Below are positions 9,652 to 18,218 of a stretch of 55,733 nucleotides of DNA, one piece after another. How positions within the stretch are numbered: position 1 is the first letter of the stretch; each line of letters starts with the position of its first letter. This DNA comes from Aliibacillus thermotolerans (lineage in GTDB: Bacteria > Bacillota > Bacilli > Bacillales > Marinococcaceae): the NCBI RefSeq assembly GCF_027853235.1, contig NZ_WKJG01000025.1, forward strand, positions 1 to 55,733, read 5' to 3'. The notes below the pieces were generated by a model. That model searched no databases, was not told where the DNA came from, and saw only the letters and a list, made by a program, of their open reading frames with translations. The translations under genes were made by a program, and so were the position numbers.

Positions 9652-10124
9652 GAATAGGACACGGATATGACGTACATCAATTTAGCGAAAATCGCCCCCT
9701 CATTGTAGGAGGGGTCCGTATACCTTATAAAAAAGGATTATTGGGTCATTCCGATGCGGATGTATTGTTGCATGCAGTGACCGATGCCTTACTCGGCGCG
9801 ATCGGAAAAGGAGATATCGGCACACATTTTCCTGACACCGATCCAACCTTTAAAGATGCAAATTCTCTTCAGTTATTAAAAAAAGTGTATGAACTTGTGA
9901 AAAATGAAGGGTATCAAATAGGAAATGTCGATGCCACTGTGTTGGCGGAAAAGCCAAAAATGAAGCCATACATTCCCGAAATGAAAAAACATATTGCAAA
10001 CGCATTAGAAGCTGTGGAGACGCAAGTGAATGTGAAAGCAACGACTTCCGAAAAGCTCGGTTTTGTGGGAAAGGAAGAAGGAATGGCAGCCCACGCCGTC
10101 GTGTTGCTGAAACGAAAAGCGTAG
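9648..10124 (+). CDS. ispF: IspF, 2-C-methyl-D-erythritol 2,4-cyclodiphosphate synthase
   Basis: IspF cyclises CDP-methylerythritol 2-phosphate to MEcPP with release of CMP, using a divalent metal in a trimer. The 158-aa sequence has the metal-binding GYDVHQF near the N-terminus (Asp8 and His10), [19 protein letters not shown] in the middle, and the C-terminal region [21 protein letters not shown]. It overlaps ispD by 4 nt. The next gene, gltX, lies 117 nt away. Confidence 0.97.
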   Translation: MRIGHGYDVHQFSENRPLIVGGVRIPYKKGLLGHSDADVLLHAVTDALLGAIGKGDIGTHFPDTDPTFKDANSLQLLKKVYELVKNEGYQIGNVDATVLAEKPKMKPYIPEMKKHIANALEAVETQVNVKATTSEKLGFVGKEEGMAAHAVVLLKRKA

Positions 10125-10163
10125 AAAGCCGTTTAGCCGCGACAAGCGATGGAGGAGCGGTGC

Positions 10164-10186
10164 AAGAAGCCGCTCATTGGCTTCTT
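10164..10186 (+). other. Hairpin in the ispF-gltX gap
   Basis: AAGAAGCC (10164-10171) pairs with GGCTTCTT (10179-10186) around a 7-nt loop. No T-run follows, so it is unlikely to be an efficient terminator; an mRNA processing or stability element is possible. Confidence 0.4.
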
Positions 10187-10241
10187 CAGCGCCCTGAAAG
10201 CTAGACAGAAATAAGGAACGATGATAGAAAGGAGAACAATC

Positions 10242-11705
10242 ATGAATAAAGAAGTAAGAGTGCGTTTTGCTCCAAGTCCAACCGGACACCTACACATTGG
10301 TGGGGCTCGTTCGGCTCTTTTTAACTATTTATTTGCGAAAAGTCAAGGCGGAAAATTTATTGTTAGAATTGAAGATACCGATCAAGCCCGTAACGTTTCA
10401 GATGCCACAGAAAAGTTAATGAATAGTTTAAAATGGCTCGGCATTGAATGGGATGAAAGTGTCGATATTGGTGGCCCGTATGCTCCGTATCAAAGTATGG
10501 AACGATTATCGATTTATGAAAAATATTTACAAGAACTATTGGATAGCGGAAAGGCATATTATGACTACATGACGGAAGAAGAACTGCAAAAAGAAAGGGA
10601 AGAACAACTGGCTCGCGGAGAAGCGCCGAAGTACAGTGGGCGCGATCGGGATTTAACTGAAGAACAACGCCAAGCATATGAAGCGCAAGGGTTAAAACCG
10701 GTAGTCCGTTTCCGCGTCCCGGAAGGAGAGCAGATCGTCATTGAAGATGCTGTTCGCGGAAAAGTCACCTTTGAAACTGATGATATTGGAGACTTTGTCA
10801 TTGCACGACGAGACGGTATTCCAACATATAATTTTGCCGTAGTCGTAGACGATCATTTAATGAAAATTTCTCACGTTATTCGTGGGGAAGAGCATCTCTC
10901 CAATACTCCCCGTCAAGCCCTCGTTTATGAAGCCTTTGGCTGGGAAAAACCGGTATTTGCCCATGCTTCGCTTATTTTAAATGAAGATCGTCAAAAGATG
11001 AGTAAGCGTGACGAATCGATTATTCAATTTGTCGAACAGTATAAAGAATTAGGCTACTTACCGGAAGCCATTGTAAACTTCCTTGCGCTTCTCGGTTGGT
11101 CGCCAGGAGGAGAAGAAGAAATTTTTTCATTGAAAGAATTGGAAGAGCAATTTAGCTTGGAACGAGTCTCAAAAGCACCAGCTATTTTTGATACGGATAA
11201 ATTAGCATGGATGAACAACCAATACGTAAAACAAGCAGATTTGGATCGTTTAACAAAATTAGCGATTCCGCATTTACAAAAAGCAGGAAAGTTACCGGAA
11301 GAATTAGATGACGAACAATATGAATGGACGAAAAAGCTCGTCGGAATTTATCAAGAACAGATGCATTACGCTGCAGAAATTGTGGAGCTTACTTCCTTGT
11401 TCTTTAAAAGAGAAATAACGTATAATGAAGAAGCAAAAGAAGTTCTTCAAGCGGAAGGCGCAAAAGAAGTTCTCACGCAATTTATGGAAGAAATGCAAGC
11501 GGTGAACGAGTTTACCCCGGCAGAAATTAAAAGTGCGACGAAACGAACCCAGAAAGCAACGGGACAAAAAGGTAAGAATTTGTTTATGCCAATTCGAGTC
11601 GCTACCACAGGGGAAACTCGCGGCCCGGAATTGCCTGTGGCGATTTCCTTATTAGGAAAAGAAGTAGCGATGGCCCGTTTAGAGAAAGCGGTCCAAGAAC
11701 AATAA
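10242..11705 (+). CDS. gltX: GltX, glutamyl-tRNA synthetase
   Basis: This class I synthetase charges tRNA-Glu and, in organisms without glutaminyl-tRNA synthetase, also tRNA-Gln as a first step. The 487-aa protein has the HIGH-type motif HLHIGGAR near residue 16 and KMSKRDE for KMSKS. A C-terminal anticodon-binding region ends with [15 protein letters not shown]. The ATG at 10242, 6 nt after AAAGGAGA, is preferred over an in-frame ATG at 10221. It is followed by a T-box that controls the cysteine genes next door. Confidence 0.97.
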   Translation: MNKEVRVRFAPSPTGHLHIGGARSALFNYLFAKSQGGKFIVRIEDTDQARNVSDATEKLMNSLKWLGIEWDESVDIGGPYAPYQSMERLSIYEKYLQELLDSGKAYYDYMTEEELQKEREEQLARGEAPKYSGRDRDLTEEQRQAYEAQGLKPVVRFRVPEGEQIVIEDAVRGKVTFETDDIGDFVIARRDGIPTYNFAVVVDDHLMKISHVIRGEEHLSNTPRQALVYEAFGWEKPVFAHASLILNEDRQKMSKRDESIIQFVEQYKELGYLPEAIVNFLALLGWSPGGEEEIFSLKELEEQFSLERVSKAPAIFDTDKLAWMNNQYVKQADLDRLTKLAIPHLQKAGKLPEELDDEQYEWTKKLVGIYQEQMHYAAEIVELTSLFFKREITYNEEAKEVLQAEGAKEVLTQFMEEMQAVNEFTPAEIKSATKRTQKATGQKGKNLFMPIRVATTGETRGPELPVAISLLGKEVAMARLEKAVQEQ

Positions 11706-11714
11706 AATAGATCC

Positions 11715-11966
11715 AAAGCGTTGAAGGGAAAAAGTAAGAATGTGTACCTTGCACAGAGAAAATCACAGTTGCTGAAAGTGATTTCAAGGGCGCACTCTGA
11801 AAATGCCTCCCGGAGTCTCTTGCTGAAATGAGTAGGCAAGGGCGGTAGTCTGACCGTTATCATGAGAAAGGGAAAGTTCCTTAGGAAATACGAAGGATCT
11901 TTAAACAGAGTGGAACCGCGTGGGAAGCGTCTCTGTGCAATGACATGCACATCGAGACGCTTTTTT
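11715..11966 (+). promoter_or_regulatory. Cysteine-specific T-box leader of cysE-cysS with terminator
   Basis: The conserved T-box bulge sequence AGAGTGGAACCGCG is at 11907-11920. Upstream, the stem I region carries GTTGCTGAAAGTGA and GAGTAGGC features. The likely specifier codon TGC (11804-11806, after TGAAAA) is a Cys codon. The competing terminator pairs AAGCGTCTC (11925-11933) with GAGACGCTT (11954-11962) and ends in T6. Uncharged tRNA-Cys should allow read-through into cysE-cysS. The 5' boundary is approximate. Confidence 0.92.
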
Positions 11967-12017
11967 ATGTAAATACGGACATTTCATTTATTGCAAAAGG
12001 AGAAGAGGAGGGACATT

Positions 12018-12686
12018 ATGTGGAAGACAATTAAAAATGACATCGACGTTGTATTTGATAGGGACCCTGCGGCCAGAAGTCGTCTGGAAGTAGTGCTCAC
12101 ATATTCCGGGGTACACGCCGTTTGGATGCATCGCATTGCCCATTGGTTTTGGAAAAAAAAGCTCTACTTTATTGCCCGTTTTATTTCCCAAGTGAGTCGT
12201 TTTTTGACTGGAATAGAAATTCATCCCGGAGCAACGATTGGGCAGAGACTGTTCATCGACCATGGCATGGGTGTTGTCATTGGAGAAACTTGTGAAATAG
12301 GAGATAATGTCACCATTTATCAAGGGGTGACATTAGGAGGAACGGGAAAAGAGAAAGGGAAGCGACATCCGACCATTGAAGACAATGTTCTGATTGCGAG
12401 TGGAGCAAAAATTCTAGGCTCGATGACCATTGGTGAAAACTCAAGAATCGGCGCAGGTTCGGTCGTTTTAAAAGAAGTACCAAAAAACTCGACGGTTGTC
12501 GGAATCCCCGGAAAAGTGGTCGTTCAAGATGGAATGAAGGTAAAACATGACGATTTAGATCATCATATTCTCCCAGACCCGGTACAAGATAAATTTTTAG
12601 AACTAGAAAAAGAAATTAAACAACTGCGGGAAGAGTTGGAAGCCTATAAACAAAAGGATGTGCTCGTAAGAAAGGGTGATGAATGA
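12018..12686 (+). CDS. cysE: CysE, serine O-acetyltransferase
   Basis: CysE acetylates L-serine with acetyl-CoA, the first committed step of cysteine synthesis. The 222-aa protein has an N-terminal helical region (about 1-60) and a left-handed beta-helix hexapeptide repeat domain. That domain contains the catalytic-site segment [19 protein letters not shown] and [17 protein letters not shown] charged coiled C-terminal tail follows. The ATG at 12018 follows GAGGAGGG. The T-box upstream links expression to tRNA-Cys charging. The stop overlaps the cysS start by 4 nt. Confidence 0.96.
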   Translation: MWKTIKNDIDVVFDRDPAARSRLEVVLTYSGVHAVWMHRIAHWFWKKKLYFIARFISQVSRFLTGIEIHPGATIGQRLFIDHGMGVVIGETCEIGDNVTIYQGVTLGGTGKEKGKRHPTIEDNVLIASGAKILGSMTIGENSRIGAGSVVLKEVPKNSTVVGIPGKVVVQDGMKVKHDDLDHHILPDPVQDKFLELEKEIKQLREELEAYKQKDVLVRKGDE

Positions 12687-14089
12687 TGGCAATCATGGTA
12701 TATAACACGCTTACTAGAAAAAAAGAAGAGCTGATTCCAATCGAAGAAGGAAAAATAAAAATGTATGTATGCGGTCCAACGGTATACAACAAAATTCATA
12801 TTGGCAATGCGCGCCCGGCGATTGTGTTTGATATGGTGCGTCGTTATTTAGAGTACCGAGGATATGAAGTGCAATTTGTCTCTAACTTTACCGATGTCGA
12901 TGATAAAATTATTAAAGCAGCACGGGAATTAGGGGAAGACGTAAAGGCACTGGCAGAACGTTATATTCAAGCATATTTTAAAGATACGGAAGCACTGGGA
13001 GTAAAAAAGGCAGATATGCATCCACGTGTGACAGAGACGATGCCGGAGATTATTGAGTTTATCAAAAAATTGATCGAGAAAGGATACGCTTATGAAGCGG
13101 ATGGAGACGTCTATTTTTCCACGCGTCAATTTAAAGATTATGGAAAATTATCGTCACAATCTATTCAAGATTTGCAATTAGGTGCGCGCATTGAAGTTGG
13201 GGAAAAGAAAAAAGAACCTTTGGACTTTACTTTGTGGAAACAAGCGAAAGAAGGGGAAATTTCTTGGGATAGCCCGTGGGGAAAAGGTCGACCGGGCTGG
13301 CATATTGAATGTTCCGCCATGGTAAAAAAATATCTAGGGGAGACGATTGATATCCACGCAGGTGGGCAAGATTTAACATTTCCTCACCATGAAAATGAGA
13401 TTGCTCAATCGGAAGCATTAACCGGGAAAAAGATGGCAAACTATTGGTTGCACAATGGCTATATTCAAGTGAATAATGAAAAAATGTCCAAATCACTTGG
13501 CAATTTCATTCTCGTGGAAGACATTATTGAAAGACATCGCCCGGAAGTAGTACGCTTTTTTATCCTGCAATCCCATTACCGCAGCCCGCTTAATTTCGAT
13601 GAAGAATCTCTTCAAAGCGCAGCACACGGACTCGACCGCATTCAATCCACAACTGAAAATTTAAAATATCGTCTCGATCAGAGCGCTGATCTTGGTGAGA
13701 AAGCCGATTGGTTGGATCGCATCGCTCGTTATAAGACACAATTTATCGAAGCGATGGACGATGACTTTAATAGCGCAAATGGGATTACTGCATTATTTGA
13801 ACTCGTAAAATGTGCGAACCAGTATTTACGAGAAAAACAGTCTTCAAAACAAGTATTAGAAGCTTTTCTTGCCCTTATTCATGAAATGGGGGACGTGTTG
13901 CACATCCCAGTAGAGAAAAAACGAGAAGTACTCAGCGAAGAGATTGAAAAATTGATTGCAGAAAGAAACGAAGCACGAAAAAATCGTGATTTTGCCCGGG
14001 CAGATGAAATTCGGGATATGTTAAAAGCAGAAGGTATTATTTTAGAGGATACGGCTCAAGGAACGCGTTGGAAGAGGGAAGAAGCATGA
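12683..14089 (+). CDS. cysS: CysS, cysteinyl-tRNA synthetase
   Basis: CysS charges tRNA-Cys. The 468-aa class I enzyme has the zinc and HIGH region [20 protein letters not shown] near residue 27, the zinc ligands GWHIECSAM and [13 protein letters not shown], and the KMSKSLGN motif. The C-terminal domain ends with AQGTRWKR, as in the Bacillus protein. It overlaps cysE and mrnC, which suggests a tightly coupled operon under the upstream Cys T-box. A second Met follows immediately; either could be used. Confidence 0.97.
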   Translation: MMAIMVYNTLTRKKEELIPIEEGKIKMYVCGPTVYNKIHIGNARPAIVFDMVRRYLEYRGYEVQFVSNFTDVDDKIIKAARELGEDVKALAERYIQAYFKDTEALGVKKADMHPRVTETMPEIIEFIKKLIEKGYAYEADGDVYFSTRQFKDYGKLSSQSIQDLQLGARIEVGEKKKEPLDFTLWKQAKEGEISWDSPWGKGRPGWHIECSAMVKKYLGETIDIHAGGQDLTFPHHENEIAQSEALTGKKMANYWLHNGYIQVNNEKMSKSLGNFILVEDIIERHRPEVVRFFILQSHYRSPLNFDEESLQSAAHGLDRIQSTTENLKYRLDQSADLGEKADWLDRIARYKTQFIEAMDDDFNSANGITALFELVKCANQYLREKQSSKQVLEAFLALIHEMGDVLHIPVEKKREVLSEEIEKLIAERNEARKNRDFARADEIRDMLKAEGIILEDTAQGTRWKREEA

Positions 14090-14508
14090 TATATAAAGCG
14101 ACTGACAAACAAGTAGACGCAAAACAATTAAACGCCCTTGCCCTCGCTTACATGGGAGATACAGTCTACGACTTGTATGTTCGTCATTATTTATTAGCGC
14201 ACCGATATGTTCGCCCCAATGAATTACACGAACGAGCGTCTACTTACGTGTCGGCAAAAGCACAAGCGGCCGTCTTACAATCCCTCCTATCAGAAAATAG
14301 ACTGACGGAAGAAGAGAAAGCGGTGGCGAAACGGGGAAGAAATGCAAAATCCGGTTCGCTGCCAAAAAATACGGATCATCATACGTATCGTTATAGTACC
14401 GCATTGGAAGCGTTAATTGGTTACACGTATTTACTGGAACGAACGAAACGTCTTGACGAACTAATGATGTTTGCGATTGCACATAAAGAGAGGAAGGAAG
14501 AAGGATGA
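14086..14508 (+). CDS. mrnC: MrnC (Mini-RNase III), 23S rRNA maturation nuclease
   Basis: MrnC trims the double-stranded ends of pre-23S rRNA. The 140-aa protein consists of an RNase III catalytic domain without the dsRNA-binding domain: [20 protein letters not shown] is the signature near residue 15, then [13 protein letters not shown] and [16 protein letters not shown]. The ATG at 14086 overlaps the cysS stop and gives the usual length. The stop overlaps rlmB by 4 nt. Confidence 0.95.
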   Translation: MIYKATDKQVDAKQLNALALAYMGDTVYDLYVRHYLLAHRYVRPNELHERASTYVSAKAQAAVLQSLLSENRLTEEEKAVAKRGRNAKSGSLPKNTDHHTYRYSTALEALIGYTYLLERTKRLDELMMFAIAHKERKEEG

Positions 14509-15254
14509 AAGAAGAATGGATTTTTGGGAAAAATCCAATCACAGAAGCTTTGCGATCCAATCGTTCCATTCATAAAATTTGGATTGCTGACGGGACGAAG
14601 AAAAGTCATGTCCAAGAAATTGTACAACGGGCGAAGGAAAAGAACATTACCCTTTTATATTCACCCCGAAAAAAGTTAGACGAACTAGCACAAACAACTC
14701 GCCATCAAGGCGTTGTTGCTGTCGTTAGCGCTTATGAATACAAGGAGTTAGACGATTTATTTGCCCTCGCTACGGAACGGCGAGAAGATCCTTTTTTCGT
14801 CTTGCTTGATGAAATTTCCGACCCCCACAATCTTGGTTCCATTTTGCGTACGGCAGAAGCAAGTGGTGTACATGGCGTTATTATCCCGAAGCGTCGTTCC
14901 GCTGGTTTAACGCAAGTAGTCGCAAAAGCATCCGCGGGAGCGATAGAGTACGTCCCTGTTGTTCGGGTAACGAATATGGCAAGAACAATTGATGCCTTGA
15001 AAAAACAAGGCTTGTGGATTGTTGGCACGGATATGGAAACTCGGGATGACTTTCGTACGTTAGATAGTGACATGCCCATTGGTCTTGTCATTGGAAACGA
15101 AGGGAAAGGGATGAGCCGTCTCGTAAAGGAAAAGTGTGATTTGTTGGTTAAAATCCCCATGAATGGGAGAGTGTCTTCCCTCAATGCTTCTGTAGCAGCG
15201 GGTTTACTCATGTATGAAATCTATCGAAAACGTTCACCATTGGGACGTGCGTAG
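14505..15254 (+). CDS. rlmB: RlmB-type 23S rRNA 2'-O-ribose methyltransferase (TrmH/SPOUT family)
   Basis: This SPOUT methyltransferase of 249 aa is expected to methylate a guanosine ribose in 23S rRNA (Gm2251 in E. coli numbering). The N-terminal substrate-binding domain starts with [12 protein letters not shown]. The knotted catalytic domain contains [33 protein letters not shown] and the motif 3 region [23 protein letters not shown]. The position between mrnC and rae1 is the standard Bacillus order. The exact target nucleotide is inferred from family membership. Confidence 0.93.
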   Translation: MKEEWIFGKNPITEALRSNRSIHKIWIADGTKKSHVQEIVQRAKEKNITLLYSPRKKLDELAQTTRHQGVVAVVSAYEYKELDDLFALATERREDPFFVLLDEISDPHNLGSILRTAEASGVHGVIIPKRRSAGLTQVVAKASAGAIEYVPVVRVTNMARTIDALKKQGLWIVGTDMETRDDFRTLDSDMPIGLVIGNEGKGMSRLVKEKCDLLVKIPMNGRVSSLNASVAAGLLMYEIYRKRSPLGRA

Positions 15255-15256
15255 CG

Positions 15257-15769
15257 ATGAAAGATATTCTTCTTGTGGACGGCTATAATATTATCGGTGA
15301 TTGGCCCGAATTTAAATCTCTTCGTGAAAAACATCTCGATCAAGCGCGGGATTTATTAATTGAAAAAATGGCAGAATATCAAGCGTTTAAAGGATGGGAA
15401 GTCAAGATTATTTTCGATGCTCATATGGTTCCAGGACTCGGAAAAAATTACAATAATCATCTTGTCGAAATTATATATACACGGGAAAATGAAACTGCGG
15501 ATGAGAGAATTGAGAAGCTCGTACGGGAATTAAAAAATGTAGAAACGAGAGTCCATGTGGCCACATCGGATTATGCAGAACAGCGCATTATTTTTGGGAG
15601 CGGAGGACTAAGAAAATCGGCCAGGGAGCTTCGGTTGGAAATGGAAGCAGTAGAGCGAAATATTACTGATGAACTAAAAAATCATCAAAAACCACGAAAA
15701 ATGACGAATTTTACCCTTACAAAAGAAATGGCTGAAATTTTTGACAAATGGCGTCGAGGCGATGGTTGA
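15257..15769 (+). CDS. rae1: Rae1 (YacP), ribosome-associated NYN-domain endoribonuclease
   Basis: Rae1 cleaves certain mRNAs in the ribosomal A site in a translation-dependent way in B. subtilis. The 170-aa protein has the same length and the NYN (PIN-like) nuclease fold. The acidic N-terminal motif ILLVDGYNIIGDWPE is followed by VKIIFDAHMVPG and later VATSDYAEQRIIFGSGG. It starts 2 nt after the rlmB stop. The sigH promoter begins just after its stop, so the operon may continue weakly into sigH. Confidence 0.92.
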   Translation: MKDILLVDGYNIIGDWPEFKSLREKHLDQARDLLIEKMAEYQAFKGWEVKIIFDAHMVPGLGKNYNNHLVEIIYTRENETADERIEKLVRELKNVETRVHVATSDYAEQRIIFGSGGLRKSARELRLEMEAVERNITDELKNHQKPRKMTNFTLTKEMAEIFDKWRRGDG

Positions 15770-15773
15770 GCGG

Positions 15774-15803
15774 TTGACGCCTCCATTCACGGTACTATAT
15801 AAT
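15774..15803 (+). promoter_or_regulatory. SigA promoter of sigH
   Basis: TTGACG (15774-15779), an 18-nt spacer and a perfect TATAAT (15798-15803) lie 5 nt after the rae1 stop. In B. subtilis the sigH promoter is SigA-dependent and repressed by AbrB; an AbrB site cannot be recognised by sequence here. Confidence 0.85.
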
Positions 15804-15857
15804 GTGGTTATTCCGTATTACTATATTCATACAATCAGCGAGGGCGGGGGGATTGTA

Positions 15858-16508
15858 TTGAGCTTACACCTCAAAGAGAAGAAACATCATTACGATACTG
15901 GACATGCAGAAGACGAAGAACTCGTAGAACAAATCCGGTTGGGAGATCACAGCGCATTAGAATATTTAATGAATAAGTACAAAAGTTTTGTCCGAGCAAA
16001 ATCAAGATCTTATTTTCTCATTGGCGGAGATTACGAAGACATCGTTCAAGAAGGCATGATTGGTTTGTATAAGGCTATTCGTGATTATAAAGGAGACAAG
16101 CTTTCTTCGTTTCGAGCTTTTGCGGAATTGTGTATTACGAGACAAATTATTACTGCTATTAAGACTGCGACGCGTCAAAAACATTTACCCCTTAATTCAT
16201 ATGTATCGCTGGATAAGCCAATTTATGATGAAGATTCTGAAAGAACATTGCTAGATGTATTATGCGGTTCAAAAATGAGTGATCCGGAAGAATTATATAT
16301 TAATCGAGAAGAATTTGATGATATTGAGATGAAAATTCAAGAGATTTTGAGTGATTTAGAACAGAAAGTATTAATGTTATACTTAGACGGTCGGACGTAT
16401 CAAGAGATATCGACCGAATTGAACCGTCACGTAAAATCAATTGATAACGCGCTTCAACGAGTGAAGCGGAAACTAGAAAGACATGTCAAAGTACTCCACT
16501 TTAGTTAA
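15858..16508 (+). CDS. sigH: SigH, RNA polymerase sigma-H factor
   Basis: SigH directs transcription in the transition to stationary phase and early sporulation. The 216-aa product has sigma region 2 (FVRAKSRSYFLIGGDYEDIVQEGMIGLYKAIRDYK, then AFAELCITRQIITAIK) and region 4 with the helix-turn-helix YQEISTELNRHVKSIDNALQRVKRKLE. The start is taken as TTG 15858, giving LSLHLKEKK and the family length. The site upstream (GAGGGCGGGGGG) is a poor ribosome binding site, so translation may be limited. The longer in-frame ATG (15741) overlaps rae1 and runs through the promoter, so it is rejected. Confidence 0.93.
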   Translation: MSLHLKEKKHHYDTGHAEDEELVEQIRLGDHSALEYLMNKYKSFVRAKSRSYFLIGGDYEDIVQEGMIGLYKAIRDYKGDKLSSFRAFAELCITRQIITAIKTATRQKHLPLNSYVSLDKPIYDEDSERTLLDVLCGSKMSDPEELYINREEFDDIEMKIQEILSDLEQKVLMLYLDGRTYQEISTELNRHVKSIDNALQRVKRKLERHVKVLHFS

Positions 16509-16886
16509 GTGCAAAGTGGGATGGAATCATATAAATTATTGTATCATTCTATTGATGTTTGAAATGGCATCTTTACTTTCAGAATCTTTCAAAAAGAAAA
16601 CGATTACATTGATAAGTGTCGTTTCGCATCGTGGCTAACATTCTTCTTTCATTCATCTTCGTATTTATGCGGAAGAAATACTTCGTAGAGCTGATTGTGG
16701 GATATGGTAACGCGGTATTCCTTATTATGGAAGTGCCGTCATGTCGCAGATGGAGACGTTTTTCGCTCACTTCCGAGCGGAAACGTCTCCCCATCTAACG
16801 AATCGTTATATAGATGAAACTCACCACGCGTTGCTCTTTTTTCACATATATTTTGACTGAGCGCTCAATTGAATAAGCGTTCCATC
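16509..16886 (+). other. Gene-poor stretch after sigH
   Basis: No convincing gene is seen in this 378-nt stretch. A 61-codon frame at 16616 has no ribosome binding site and its 3' half encodes the hairpin at 16748-16796. A palindrome TGAGCGCTCA (16858-16867), resembling TetR-family operators, overlaps a TTGACT hexamer but no matching -10 box follows. Confidence 0.5.
16748..16796 (+). repeat. Long imperfect inverted repeat (hairpin) without T-run
   Basis: GGAGACGTTT (16752-16761) and CGCTC pair with GAGCG and AAACGTCTCC (16781-16790). The outer AGATGG/CCATCT extends the stem across 16748-16796. It is followed by AACG, not T residues, so it is not a typical terminator. It may stabilise the 3' end of sigH mRNA or be a relic of an insertion. 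Confidence 0.6.
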
Positions 16887-16908
16887 AACTCGCATCCAGC
16901 GAGTTTTT
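16887..16908 (+). terminator. Intrinsic terminator hairpin, target site of the group II intron
   Basis: AACTCGC (16887-16893) pairs with GCGAGTT (16899-16905) and is followed by T residues and CTC. The group II intron begins at 16912, directly behind it. Group IIC introns are known to insert just downstream of such terminator motifs. Confidence 0.85.
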
Positions 16909-16911
16909 CTC

Positions 16912-17340
16912 GTGCGCCTGGCATGGGTGTAATCTATAGGGTGAGAGTCCCGAGCCACGAAGGCAGAAGTAGTGGTTAGCTTAACGCAAGGGTGTCCGTG
17001 GCGACGCGGAATCTGAAGGAAGCGGGCGGCAAACTTCCGGTCCGAGGAACACGAACTTCATACAAGGCTAGGTATCATTGGATGAGTTTGCAAGACAAAA
17101 CAAAGTCCTTTCTGCCAAAGGTGATACAGAGTAAATGAAGCGGATAGATGGAAGGAAAGACGACATTCTTATCCATTCCGTAAAAGACCTCTTGGAGGGT
17201 GGAGTGACTGCTGGCATAAGAAGATAAGCTATTCACGGAAGGAAGTCTTGCGTTACCCATCTTAATTGAACCGCCGTATACGCGAACCGTACGTACGGTG
17301 GTGTGAGATGACGGAGGTTAATCACCTCCTCCTACTTGAT
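16912..17340 (+). mobile_element. ORF-less group IIC intron (O. iheyensis-type ribozyme)
   Basis: The 429-nt element starts with GTGCGCC and ends with CTACTTGAT. The ribozyme core follows that of the well-known Oceanobacillus iheyensis group IIC intron, for example ATCTATAGGGTGAGAGTCCCG, GGTGTCCGTGGCGAC and GAACACGAACTTCATAC. Domain V is intact: CCGCCGTA/TACGGTGG (17271-17278 with 17294-17301), a 2-nt CG bulge (17292-17293), TACG/CGTA and a 5-nt loop. Domain VI is GGAGGT/ACCTCC. Domain IV is only about 100 nt, so the reverse transcriptase/maturase gene is missing. It is inserted behind a terminator and 15 nt before the rpmG promoter. Confidence 0.93.
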
Positions 17341-17355
17341 TTTCTACAAGACAAA

Positions 17356-17384
17356 TTGACACGGTTTTTTCCTTATGGTAAAGT
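17356..17384 (+). promoter_or_regulatory. SigA promoter of rpmG(-secE-nusG)
   Basis: A perfect TTGACA (17356-17361), a 17-nt spacer and TAAAGT (17379-17384) lie 65 nt before rpmG. The -35 box is only 15 nt from the intron 3' end. Confidence 0.8.
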
Positions 17385-17449
17385 GAAGGACACGTTAGGT
17401 GTTTAATTTCAAAGTAGAAGTGGTAAGCTTCAGCTAGAGGAGGAACTCG

Positions 17450-17599
17450 ATGCGGGCAAAAGTTGTCCTTGCTTGTACGAAATGTGCATCACGCAATTAT
17501 ACAACTGAAAAAAGGAAAGACGTCAAGGCAGACCGCATGGAGATGAAGAAGTTTTGTAAATATTGTAACGAACATACTCTTCATCGAGAAACAAAATAA
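17450..17599 (+). CDS. rpmG: 50S ribosomal protein L33 (zinc-ribbon form)
   Basis: L33 is a small protein of the large subunit near the E site. The 49-aa product has two cysteine pairs, CTKC and CKYC, so it is the zinc-binding (C+) form, as opposed to the zinc-independent paralogue made when zinc is scarce. AGAGGAGG ends 6 nt before the ATG. It lies upstream of secE-nusG, the typical Bacillus order, but here a 355-nt structured gap separates it from secE. Confidence 0.95.
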   Translation: MRAKVVLACTKCASRNYTTEKRKDVKADRMEMKKFCKYCNEHTLHRETK

Positions 17600-17637
17600 G
17601 CGGCTGTTTTTTTATGTTATGAAAAGCAGAGACGACT

Positions 17638-17826
17638 GGTTAGGTGTGCTAGATGTTGAAAGATCTGCTCTAACCTGACTTTCGCAGTTAGTAAAAGTAT
17701 CTTCACCCGAGCACCTGAGAGTGAAGTTAGACAGAAAGACGGAGAAAAACGATTAGGCGCTTTTGACTTCTGAATTACTCAAGATGACAAAAACGCACTC
17801 GGTCGTTTAGGCAGAAAGGAAAGATT
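17638..17826 (+). ncRNA. Candidate structured RNA between rpmG and secE
   Basis: No ORF is seen in this part of the 355-nt gap, but several helices can be drawn. GGTTAG (17638-17643) pairs with CTAACC (17670-17675), enclosing AGAT/ATCT. CTTCAC (17701-17706) pairs with GTGAAG (17721-17726). AAACG (17791-17795) pairs with CGTTT (17804-17808). The loop AGCACCT (17710-17716) could also pair with AGGTGTGCT (17642-17650), a possible pseudoknot. The region ends in an intrinsic terminator. No known RNA family was recognised. Confidence 0.4.
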
Positions 17827-17834
17827 CGCCATGT

Positions 17835-17864
17835 AACTCGGCGGGCGGGTAAGCCGAGTTTTTC
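17835..17864 (+). terminator. Intrinsic terminator upstream of secE
   Basis: AACTCGGC (17835-17842) pairs with GCCGAGTT (17853-17860), followed by TTT and C. It separates rpmG and the candidate structured RNA from secE, and may act as an attenuator. Confidence 0.85.
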
Positions 17865-17909
17865 TAATGAAAAATTAATAGAAAAGTCAATGAAAAAGAT
17901 GATAGCGCT

Positions 17910-17918
17910 TGGTAAAAT
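17910..17918 (+). promoter_or_regulatory. Possible extended -10 promoter of secE-nusG
   Basis: TGGTAAAAT (17910-17918) matches an extended -10 element (TGnTATAAT-like) 36 nt before secE. No good -35 hexamer is seen, so this is tentative; it would supply transcription downstream of the terminator at 17835. Confidence 0.35.
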
Positions 17919-17954
17919 GAGAGAAGTTGATATGTATGGCATGGAGGTGGCAGT

Positions 17955-18149
17955 GTGGCGGAAGGAACAAAAAATCCGGTCAAATTTCTTCGGGATGTAG
18001 CGAAAGAAATGAAACGGGTCTCGTGGCCGAAACGAGATGAATTGATAAAATACACGATTGTCGTTATTTTAACTGTTTTATTCTTTACTATTTTCTTTGC
18101 GCTCGTTGATTTAGGATTGTCAGAGCTTGTTCGTATCTTTTTGGACTAA
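17955..18149 (+). CDS. secE: SecE, preprotein translocase subunit
   Basis: SecE stabilises SecY in the SecYEG translocon. The 64-aa protein has the conserved amphipathic helix with VAKEMKRVSWPKRDELIKYT (residues about 15-34) and a single transmembrane helix (about 35-58), the short Gram-positive form. The GTG start at 17955 is 7 nt after GGAGG. It precedes nusG as in nearly all bacteria. Its partner secY is at 45 kb. Confidence 0.95.
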   Translation: MAEGTKNPVKFLRDVAKEMKRVSWPKRDELIKYTIVVILTVLFFTIFFALVDLGLSELVRIFLD

Positions 18150-18218
18150 CGTGCTGCAGGAATATATGTGACGATAGAACCCAACAAGGAGGAGGGAAGG
18201 ACGTATTTGTCCGTATGA

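Noticed and set aside
10149-10214. Short frame MEERCKKPLIGFFSALKARQK between ispF and gltX
   Set aside because: It has no Shine-Dalgarno site and consists mainly of the hairpin sequence; no family was recognised.
16690-16790. T-box-like sequence TGGTAACGCGG followed by a strong hairpin
   Set aside because: It differs from the invariant TGGNACCGCG at a key position, no stem I features are seen upstream, the hairpin lacks a T-run, and no amino-acid gene follows.
16616-16798. 60-aa reading frame with a hydrophobic N-terminus after sigH
   Set aside because: There is no ribosome binding site, it starts at GTG, and its C-terminal third encodes the inverted repeat, so coding is unlikely.
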